64,000 nucleotides of DNA from Prostheceraeus crozeri (taxonomy: Eukaryota > Platyhelminthes > Polycladida > Euryleptidae), in the NCBI GenBank assembly GCA_907163375.1, contig CAJQUW010007240.1, positions 62,001-126,000 of the forward strand, in the 5' to 3' direction. The translations under genes and the position numbers were made by a program. This document shows positions 50,801 through 56,760 of the stretch, in pieces. Under the pieces are notes generated by a model, which was given only the letters and a program-made list of their open reading frames with translations, was not told where the DNA came from and ran no database searches. Every line of letters begins with the position of its first letter. Position 1 is the first letter of the stretch.

Positions 50801-52380
50801 TAGAATATTACGGAATAGATCCATGTTATTGTTATTCTACACCAGGTTTAACATGGCTAGCAGGATTAAAACATACTGGTGTTCAAGCCGATGGCTCTAG
50901 GACAAAGTCCGTTAAACTTAAACATTATAAAGAAAATACATATGATAAATTATTATTTTTTGAATCTGGAATTAGAGGTGGAGTTTCATCAGTTTTAGGT
51001 AATAGATATGTTAAATGTTATAATAAGAAAGTAAATCCACAAGAATATGGAATAATTAAACCTTTATCTCCAGAAGAAAAAGAAAAAATATTAGAAATTT
51101 TTCGAACGAAACGAGAAGGGGTAGAACGTGAAAATGCAATTGATGAATTCATGAGAGAAAACTATTTATTATATTATGATTTTAATAGCTTATATTCTTC
51201 TTGCATGATACAAGAATTACCAACAGGTGAAATGACATGGTGTAATAATCTTGTTTATCAAAGAACATATGATGGTGAAAATAATTTTGGTTATGTATAT
51301 GAAGTTGATTTAGTATATCCTGATTATATAAAAGAAGCAACAAAATATTATCCTTTCTGTCCAGAAAACAAAATTCCCAATATAGAAGATTTTTCAGATT
51401 ATCAAAAATCTATAATTCCGAAAAAATACAGACCAACAAAAAAACTTATGTTAACACAAGGTAATAAAGGAAAGTATGTTGTTGAAGGAAGAATGTTAGA
51501 TTGGTATTTAGATCATGGAATGATTCTCACCAAAATACATCGAAAACTAGAGTATAGAAAATCTAAATGGTTAAAAAATTATATAGAGTTCAATATTGAA
51601 AAACGTAAAATAGCTAAAAGAAATAAAGATGATTTTGGAAACGTTTTCTTCAAATTAATGAATAATGCATTTTATGGTAAGACTTTAGAAAATGTACGTA
51701 ATAGACAAAATATTGAAATAGTTTATGATAGAGATAGATTTCAAAATTTAACAAGGAAACCTACATATAAAAGAACTACTAGATTCAGTGATGAACTTTG
51801 TGCTGTTCATCTAAGAAGAAGCATTGTAAAACATGATAAGTTTAATTTCATTGGTTTCACTATATTAGAATTAGCTAAACTATTTATGTATAGTTTTATA
51901 TATGATTATTTAGCACCTGCTTATGGCAAAAACTATAAATTACACTTTACAGATACCGATTCTATTTTCTTAGAATTAACAGTACCATATGGTTCTTCAC
52001 TAGATAAAGAAATTAATAAAATAAAAGATATTATTCATCCTTCTGATTTATGTAAAGTAAAAGATGAATTAGAAGGAAATGAAGATTTCATAACAGAAGC
52101 TATATTTTTAAAATCTAAATGTTACTGTTATGATACAACTAAAAATATTAAAACACATAAAACATTAAAAGGAATTTCAAAGGCATCAGTGGCTAATCAA
52201 ATAACATTTCAAGATTATAAAAATGCATTATTTAATAATGAAATAAAAACAGCATATAATTATAGACTTAATTCAAAGAAACATAAAATGTATTTAAAAG
52301 AAGAACATAAATTAGCATTAGATCCATTTGATGATAAAAGAAAAATTTTACCTGATGGAATAACTACTGAACCTTTTTAA
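47899..52380 (+). CDS. Protein-primed DNA polymerase B
   Basis: 1493 aa, intact. In order: a U1-like C2H2 finger (residues 4-26), acidic repeats, a domain with NIKNEDDYCFLWSIIAHLHP (about 243-262) frequent ahead of Polinton polymerases, a long coiled coil (about 404-527), a second finger (about 561-581), Exo I CDFEAYN (about 615), an inserted HNH/endonuclease VII-like module (CYYCGKGF at 744 and DHDHLNGLYRGAAH at about 769-782), Exo II YNGSKYDFHL (about 801), Exo III YLQIDVLILAD (about 948), Pol A DFNSLYSSCM (about 1094), Pol B KLMNNAFYGKT (about 1252) and Pol C FTDTDSIF (about 1350). The set means a proofreading, protein-primed replicase for the linear genome. Two double-hairpin insertions are in frame, in the Exo I-II interval and near 996-1003. 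Confidence 0.95.
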   Translation: MKKFYCVLCEKKLQTKRSYQSHLQSKMHLQNVERVDEGNILKLNSYKNYLETLPTDIKVKKMFDDYSHSEYKKIFNSEDEAVTDIKYLFSDTDEFNEIDEFDEAVTDIKYLFNESVESVEYNETDKTFSDILTNFYNIFKKSFKCYMNVQVLYTKNGPDGIPEEIIQGHFTNSQEIHNVNDIQPIFESMILKLENCIIEAQLRESGWRFVKIISKKIVIDKYKNNTGGSYVPLPFSSPQLINIKNEDDYCFLWSIIAHLHPAKYHKERLSHYNKEEYISEFDLSDGLDEFPYDYNRLLKFHKKNKNLIEVNVFELNVNYVSIGKITPLYSDSKKFYLNNKNFCQSEIVYNDRGNYMHHNIFYQGNIICTEKFELVKTLSPIMINHNNYKGRTDDYNYKYSSLSSEYQQKLENLNKSLQKCKTDYQQQLKMLLQEYHHKYQNKIETIQKLNEENNKELDNEENETKQKINESLKKCLQQYKEQYDKEYIYQLQILNQNYYQNTFNLTKEINKTHEIYKDEFEKLEQSKQPAQANILYYQGHFILCKDVSIFTKTSDNKNFPCLQCMTSFRTLEEMNRHLENCQQNEAVQNTFPKDDYLEYNKWYFKNKVPFTIYCDFEAYNVNMTQNRTESSRASPDSENYNSENYNSENYNSEKSAPGKSSTEQSKEKYLFEQKPLCWGMYIHSNYPELFKSEYFQYYGEDSSEMFTKKVQELQGRFSQLLETNKPMIPLTDEERKEFYDEINCYYCGKGFTNKYKTDRGRYIDKVKDHDHLNGLYRGAAHNSCNLNANKFKYNFVPLYFYNGSKYDFHLVMKDLFSSEKLQQQKINVLCKQEEEYFSMQLGCIRILDAFRFFTPYSLDVMGKTLKPEQCKILNKYNLKPLKGIFPYEYITGDFNSVNKIMEEEQLPPINKFKSTLKQSQLSEEDYAEAEKNWRELNCKTMYDYTMKYLQIDVLILADLFENFRDMCLEYYGIDPCYCYSTPGLTWLAGLKHTGVQADGSRTKSVKLKHYKENTYDKLLFFESGIRGGVSSVLGNRYVKCYNKKVNPQEYGIIKPLSPEEKEKILEIFRTKREGVERENAIDEFMRENYLLYYDFNSLYSSCMIQELPTGEMTWCNNLVYQRTYDGENNFGYVYEVDLVYPDYIKEATKYYPFCPENKIPNIEDFSDYQKSIIPKKYRPTKKLMLTQGNKGKYVVEGRMLDWYLDHGMILTKIHRKLEYRKSKWLKNYIEFNIEKRKIAKRNKDDFGNVFFKLMNNAFYGKTLENVRNRQNIEIVYDRDRFQNLTRKPTYKRTTRFSDELCAVHLRRSIVKHDKFNFIGFTILELAKLFMYSFIYDYLAPAYGKNYKLHFTDTDSIFLELTVPYGSSLDKEINKIKDIIHPSDLCKVKDELEGNEDFITEAIFLKSKCYCYDTTKNIKTHKTLKGISKASVANQITFQDYKNALFNNEIKTAYNYRLNSKKHKMYLKEEHKLALDPFDDKRKILPDGITTEPF
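49775..49807. repeat. Double-hairpin element 11 (inside polymerase)
   Basis: GAACGGAAAGTTC hairpin, CA, GGGCTTCACCC hairpin, framed by AATCG...CGATT. Codes RTESSRASPD in frame; followed by a ENYNS peptide repeat. Confidence 0.75.
50886..50910. repeat. Double-hairpin element 12 (inside polymerase)
   Basis: AGCCGATGGCT hairpin, CTA, GGACAAAGTCC hairpin. Codes ADGSRTKS in frame between Exo III and Pol A motifs. Confidence 0.75.
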
Positions 52381-52483
52381 TTTTCTAATTTCTATTTTCT
52401 AAATTTAAAAATATAACAATATAAAATATTATAAAAATAAAATATTATAAAATAAAATAATAATAAAAAATTATCATATAAAA

Positions 52484-53314
52484 ATGGATAAAGTTAGAGC
52501 TGATAATTTTAAAAGAATAAAACAATTAGACGAATTAATAAAACAAAGAAATATTATGAAAGAAAATCATCTTCAACATAGAATGACAAAAGCTGGTATT
52601 CAATCTGATATGTTTGATAAATTAAAAATAACTGAAGAAGTAAAAACTGATTATGAAAAAACTGTCGAACCATTTAAAACTCTTGAAAAGGAACTTAATG
52701 AAAAACGTGTTGATATAGCGGATCCTGTACTTAAAACACTATTAGATGACTATGGTTTATTAGAGGCAAACATAGATAAAAAATTACCAAAATCTATGTT
52801 ATTCGAACATTCTACTTTCCTTTTAGATAAAAAATTATTTGCAAGATTTTATCTTGGTGGTAAAGAAATATTTCCACAACCTTTACGAGGATTAATTTTT
52901 ACTCCAGATAAAAAACCTATTAGTTTAGATAGAAATTTTGTTGATCTTTTAAGAGGAGCAGATTTAAAAAATTATGCTGTAGAAGATCTAATAAAATATA
53001 AAACTATATTAGATAGAGTTGGCACAGTAAAAACTCTTAGACGTTATAAACAATTAGAAAATTTATTATCAACGGGAGTTAAAGTAGGGAAAGGTTTATC
53101 TGAAAAACAGAAAACAAAAAAACAGAAAACAGAAACAACCATATTTTTACCAGATGATCCACAAGAATTACTAAATAGATTAAATATTTTAATATCTGCA
53201 ATAAAAGAAGGACATAATTCTAGTTTCAATGAAATTCATGCTATATTGAAAAGACTGTTAGAAAAAAAGATTCTAAATGAAGAGGATTATAAAAGTGTAG
53301 CTGGACATCTCTGA
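52484..53314 (+). CDS. Conserved Polinton protein of unknown function (276 aa)
   Basis: The N-terminal half is a highly charged helix (MDKVRADNFKRIKQLDELIK, then NIMKENHLQHRM). The centre has a compact region with FARFYLGGKEIFPQPLRGLIF and ISLDRNFVDLLRGADLKNY. After a Lys-rich linker (KQKTKKQKTET) the C-terminal region (DDPQELLNRLNILISAIKEG) is helical. Sits between polymerase and minor capsid gene. Its start is found in three other places: a 57-aa mini-paralog (43592), a frame-broken copy (1470) and the window edge (20). A very short relic also lies at about 55200-55170. Repeated duplication of its 5' end is unexplained. The stop codon lies in a double-hairpin element. Confidence 0.7.
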   Translation: MDKVRADNFKRIKQLDELIKQRNIMKENHLQHRMTKAGIQSDMFDKLKITEEVKTDYEKTVEPFKTLEKELNEKRVDIADPVLKTLLDDYGLLEANIDKKLPKSMLFEHSTFLLDKKLFARFYLGGKEIFPQPLRGLIFTPDKKPISLDRNFVDLLRGADLKNYAVEDLIKYKTILDRVGTVKTLRRYKQLENLLSTGVKVGKGLSEKQKTKKQKTETTIFLPDDPQELLNRLNILISAIKEGHNSSFNEIHAILKRLLEKKILNEEDYKSVAGHL

Positions 53315-53334
53315 TGTCCTCCAGGGCTTCGCCC
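53303..53334. repeat. Double-hairpin element 13 (276-aa gene stop)
   Basis: GGACATCTCTGATGTCC hairpin, TCCA, GGGCTTCGCCC hairpin. It is bounded by the 6-bp direct repeat GTAGCT (53297-53302 and 53335-53340), and its TGA terminates the 276-aa gene. Confidence 0.75.
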
Positions 53335-53398
53335 GTAGCTGAAATATGTTGTTTCTAATTTTTTATAAAAAATATTTATTTAATTTTTTAGTTTAAAA

Positions 53399-54187
53399 AT
53401 GTGTTCAGCAGATTTAGACAAAATTAATAATCATTTACAAAATTTAACAGAGATTTTGGGTTCATCAAAATTTAGTACGACGTTAAAAATTATAACAACT
53501 ACTTCATCACACACTTGTAATTTAGAACCCATTCTACATTTAGAACAGAATAAAAATTATCAAATTGCATTGACTAGTTTCTCTACATTTAACACTATTC
53601 AAAACGTTATCAAAGATGTGAATGATCAATTTAGATATTCTACTGATAAAGGAAAAACATGGAAAATACTAACTTTTCTTCCTGGTTCTTACGAAGTTGA
53701 AACAATATCAAATGAAATTAAGAGACATTTAGGTATACCATTTAAAGATAAGAAACAATTACATTTTGCAGTTGAACCGGCAGTTAATAAATTTTCTCTT
53801 ACTTTAGACGAAAATCATCAAGTTGATTTTAATCATGATAGATCATTGTCAAAGCTATTAGGATTTAATAAACAAACCTATAGTCAAGGTTATCATTTAG
53901 GTGAGAAGATTCCAAAAATAACTGAAATAAATTCAATTGTTGTACATTGTGACATTATTGAAGGAGGATATATAAATGGTAAATTATCAAATTTAATATT
54001 CAGTTTTCCAGCTTTTACTGTACCCATTGGTTATAGATTAAATGTAATTCCACAAACATTAATATATTTTCCTATTACAAGAAAAACTATTAACAACATT
54101 GGCATTAGAATCACTGATGAAAAAGGACGAGAAATAAATTTTGGAGGTGAAGAGATTATGATAGATCTTTTGGTACGGGAGGTATAA
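53399..54187 (+). CDS. Minor capsid (penton-like) protein
   Basis: 262 aa. Pattern of the Polinton minor capsid protein, a single jelly-roll forming capsid vertices: LHLEQNKNYQIALTSFSTFN near the N-terminus, FRYSTDKGKTWKIL and FLPGSYEVETI, then LLGFNKQTYSQGYHLGEK, VHCDIIEGGYINGK, IPQTLIYFPIT and a closing GIRITDEKGREINFGGEE segment. These are typical beta-strand blocks of the family. Gene follows the 276-aa gene and precedes the packaging ATPase on the same strand. ATG after AGTTTAAAA. The last codons lie in a palindromic CGGGAGGTATAAACTCCCG. Confidence 0.8.
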   Translation: MCSADLDKINNHLQNLTEILGSSKFSTTLKIITTTSSHTCNLEPILHLEQNKNYQIALTSFSTFNTIQNVIKDVNDQFRYSTDKGKTWKILTFLPGSYEVETISNEIKRHLGIPFKDKKQLHFAVEPAVNKFSLTLDENHQVDFNHDRSLSKLLGFNKQTYSQGYHLGEKIPKITEINSIVVHCDIIEGGYINGKLSNLIFSFPAFTVPIGYRLNVIPQTLIYFPITRKTINNIGIRITDEKGREINFGGEEIMIDLLVREV

Positions 54188-54194
54188 ACTCCCG
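54176..54194. repeat. Palindrome at the minor capsid gene end (element 14)
   Basis: CGGGA and TCCCG pair around GGTATAAAC, and the GAGGTATAAAC part is repeated once downstream. It supplies the stop codon. The second hairpin is poor, so membership in the double-hairpin family is tentative. Confidence 0.45.
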
Positions 54195-54346
54195 TTCGAG
54201 AGGTATAAACTTTTACGCTACAATAGAGAAGTTTAATTTTTTTATCATTTTTCATTATTAATCTTATTAATCTTATTATTAGAAACAAAAAAATAAACTT
54301 AAATTAAAATTTTTATATTTTTGTTTTTAAAAACACTAATTCAATA

Positions 54347-55135
54347 ATGGATGAATTTATTACTTTAAAAATGAATGAAATGACTTTAAATAAAAAAAAA
54401 CTTAAATTTAATCATCATCCAAATTTATCTAATAAAGTTTTGTCAGTTATTTGTGGAAGATCAGGATGTGGAAAAACATATCTATTATTTAAAATTTTAA
54501 CGACTCCAAATTTTTTGGATTATAACAATCTTATAATTTATACAACAACGGCAGAACAACCCGTCTATCAATTTTTAAAATATGGATTTGAAAATAATCT
54601 TACAAAAACAGCAATTGCTTCTCTATTCGAAGAATACGAAAAATCTGAATATGAAGAAGAAATAAATTTGTGGTGTGAAGAAGCAGCAAAAAATAATCAG
54701 TTAGTTGAATCCAATAAAAATAAGCATATAAAAATACAATTAATAGATGATAGTGGTAATATGCAAGATCCTAGTAAACTAGATAAAACAATGAAACATT
54801 GTGTAATTTTTGATGATTGTGTTAATGATAGAAATCAGTCAGTTCAAAGAAATTATTTCACAAGAGGTAGACATAACAACTGTAGTGTATTTTATTTGAC
54901 ACAAAGTATGTATTCATTAGATGGAAGTGTTATTAGAAAGAATGCAAATATATTTATACTATTTGAAATAAATGCAAGAAACTTAAGTGATTTGTTAAGA
55001 GATTTATGTATAAGAGATAAAGATGAATTTAAACAATCGTGTAATAATGCTTGGTCAAAAGATTATGGATTTATCACAATTAATATTGATAAAAAAATTC
55101 ATGAAAGAGTTATCGAACAATTGTTTACCGAGTAA
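54347..55135 (+). CDS. Genome-packaging ATPase (FtsK/HerA, A32-like)
   Basis: 262 aa. Walker A GRSGCGKT at residues 37-44, Walker B HCVIFDDCV at about 150-158, followed by FTRGRHNNCSVFYLTQSMY, the sensor region conserved in A32-type packaging ATPases of Polintons and large DNA viruses. It would drive the DNA into preformed capsids. Last gene of the rightward block, next to the capsid genes. Compared with the 516-aa ATPase it lacks any membrane segment and low-complexity extension, so it is the likely canonical packaging motor. Confidence 0.85.
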   Translation: MDEFITLKMNEMTLNKKKLKFNHHPNLSNKVLSVICGRSGCGKTYLLFKILTTPNFLDYNNLIIYTTTAEQPVYQFLKYGFENNLTKTAIASLFEEYEKSEYEEEINLWCEEAAKNNQLVESNKNKHIKIQLIDDSGNMQDPSKLDKTMKHCVIFDDCVNDRNQSVQRNYFTRGRHNNCSVFYLTQSMYSLDGSVIRKNANIFILFEINARNLSDLLRDLCIRDKDEFKQSCNNAWSKDYGFITINIDKKIHERVIEQLFTE

Positions 55136-55321
55136 TAAAAATATACAAATATAATGTTTTAATATTTTATTTTTTATTATCAGCTTTAATTTTGTCTATT
55201 TTTTAAAATATAATATTTGAATTTTGTGGTAACATTGGTATACAGCAAAAACATTTTACTGAACAAATTATTTTTTTATTGCTTTGTTGTTTGACATCTT
55301 TTCGTTTAAAATTTTCTCGTA

Positions 55322-56002
55322 TTAAGTTTTGTTTAATAAAGTTTTGTCTAATAAAGTTTTTAGCTCTTCTAAAAAAATTTTATCATCACTAAAAGTTTTA
55401 CCATCACTAGAAATTTTACCATCCTTTTTATTTTTATCATCAACTTTTTCTGTCTGTGATTGAAATGATATTTGATTTACTTCATTAGCTATTTGATCAA
55501 ATTTTTCAATCTCATCTAACGTAATAACATTATCATCACATACTCTTTGAAAGTAGTAATGTAGTTTATCATATACTTCTTTAATATGTAAATGCTTAGT
55601 TTTTAATGATTTTCGTTTCTTAGTTATTAAAGATTTTTCTAACATTGTAGCAAGTGAAGTTGCAAAAACACCCGTACCTGTTAAAGCTGTAGCAACTACT
55701 GGAATTACTAAAACACCTGAAGATATAACAATTGTTAACGTACCTAAACTTATTGATAAGAATATGCCAATTCCTTGTGTTACATTCTTAACTTTAGTCC
55801 ATCTCTTTCTTAATTTTTTATAATGCTCTAATCTTAATAATAATTGGGATTCCTTATCTTTCATATAACGTACTCTATCTTTGTGTTTTTCAATATTTAA
55901 TTCACTTATTTTTAATTGAGATAACGAAGGATATATTCTTGAGGTTCCTTCCACTTTTGTTTCATTCATTTCTGAAGTTCCTTCCATTTTTGTTTCTTCC
56001 AT
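55322..56002 (-). CDS. Terminal-repeat membrane protein, complete copy
   Basis: 226 aa from the ATG after TCTTTAAAA; the 21 codons upstream are not needed. The variable, charged N-terminus has two METK/MNETK-type repeats. A charged helix (KHKDRVRYMKDKESQLLLRL) and a hydrophobic block of about 50 residues follow, starting GIGIFLSISLGTLTIVISSG. Then come KKRKSLK and DDNVITLDEIEKF, and a C-terminus with repeated SDGK and LLDKTLLNKT. The first half lies in the inverted repeat and the second half in unique DNA. Four copies in the window, all with the core conserved, suggest importance to the element. Possible virion membrane, pore or host-interaction protein; unknown. Confidence 0.75.
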   Translation of the reverse strand: MEETKMEGTSEMNETKVEGTSRIYPSLSQLKISELNIEKHKDRVRYMKDKESQLLLRLEHYKKLRKRWTKVKNVTQGIGIFLSISLGTLTIVISSGVLVIPVVATALTGTGVFATSLATMLEKSLITKKRKSLKTKHLHIKEVYDKLHYYFQRVCDDNVITLDEIEKFDQIANEVNQISFQSQTEKVDDKNKKDGKISSDGKTFSDDKIFLEELKTLLDKTLLNKT

Positions 56003-56144
56003 TTTTAAAGAAATATTATTAGTCACATGATATATTTTAAAAACCTGAAAAACGTCTAAACTCATGAATTTGAAATTCTCAACTTTTATGATTTTCGGTG
56101 TCCGGTTTTAGATGACCTTGAACGGTCATGATTTAAGCAATGAA

Positions 56145-56185
56145 AATCGAACCGAAGGTTCTAGGGCTTCGCGCTTCGCCCGATT
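56145..56185. repeat. Double-hairpin element 15 (right TIR)
   Basis: Counterpart of element 2 with the same 41-bp length. Confidence 0.75.
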
Positions 56186-56337
56186 GTAATTCTCAAATTT
56201 GAGATACTCAACTTTTATAATTTTTAGTGTCCTAGAACGGTCATGATTTTCAAGGTAAAAATTGTAATTCTCAAATTTGAGATTTTCAACTTTTATGATT
56301 TTCGGTGTCCTGGAACGGTCATGATTTTAAGGGTGAA

Positions 56338-56371
56338 AATCGAACCGAAGGTTCTAGGGCTTCGCCCGATT
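56338..56371. repeat. Double-hairpin element 16 (right TIR)
   Basis: Counterpart of element 1 with the same 34-bp length. Confidence 0.75.
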
Positions 56372-56434
56372 GTAATTCTCAAATTTGAGATTTTGAAAAA
56401 TTTGAAAATTGGGTATTTTTAAAAACGCCCAAAT

Positions 56435-56470
56435 CGGAGCGAAGCTCCTCTGGCTTTAGCGCTTTAGCCG
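56435..56470. repeat. Double-hairpin element 17, absent from left TIR
   Basis: GGAGCGAAGCTCC hairpin, TCT, GGCTTTAGCGCTTTAGCC hairpin; 36 bp between AT and AT. The left TIR at the matching place (about 36910) has one AT and no insert. Confidence 0.85.
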
Positions 56471-56521
56471 ATTTATGAATTTAGGTCTTCATAACCTGAA
56501 AAAGGGTTCAAATTCATGAAT

Positions 56522-56573
56522 CGGCTTAAGCGCTAAAGCGCTAAAGCGCTAAAGCCAGAGGAGCTTCGCTCCG
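56522..56573. repeat. Double-hairpin element 18, absent from left TIR
   Basis: Opposite orientation to element 17 and 52 bp long because CTAAAGCG is repeated in the second arm. AT on both sides; the left TIR at about 36864 has an uninterrupted site. Confidence 0.85.
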
Positions 56574-56754
56574 ATTTATGTTGTTTTTAAAAGTACCATT
56601 TTTTGAAAAAATGGTACTTTTTGAATGGACTAAATTCATGTATTTAGGTCTTAAAAACCTGAAAAAAGGGACTAAATTCATGAATTTATGTCGTTTTTAA
56701 AAGTACTATTTTTTTGATTTTATGGTGTCCTGGAACGGTCTTTTGTCCATTACT

Positions 56755-56760
56755 CAGACA
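56755..56760. repeat. Target-site duplication, right
   Basis: CAGACA directly after the terminus CCATTACT; identical to 36679-36684. Confidence 0.9.

Larger units (their letters stand above)
36685..56754. mobile_element. Complete Polinton/Maverick (adintovirus-like) element, 20,070 bp
   Basis: Both ends begin AGTAATGG and continue as about 1-kb inverted repeats. They are flanked by a perfect 6-bp duplication, CAGACA, on each side. Six-base duplications and terminal AG...CT are standard for Polintons. All hallmark genes are present and open: pPolB, RVE-type integrase, adenain-like protease, FtsK/HerA-type ATPase, major and minor capsid proteins. Gene content and the parvovirus-like phospholipase domain match the group also described as adintoviruses. 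Coding is very AT-rich compared with the flanks. The perfect duplication and undamaged core genes imply recent insertion and possible activity. Confidence 0.95.
55683..56754. repeat. Polinton terminal inverted repeat, right (1072 bp)
   Basis: Inverted partner of 36685-37665, ending CCATTACT. It carries two extra double-hairpin insertions. Elsewhere the two copies differ by scattered substitutions and small indels. Confidence 0.9.

Noticed and set aside
36685..56754. Virophage or prokaryotic prophage
   Set aside because: pPolB with protein-priming layout, adenain-like protease, RVE integrase, 6-bp duplication and long inverted repeats specify a Polinton/adintovirus.
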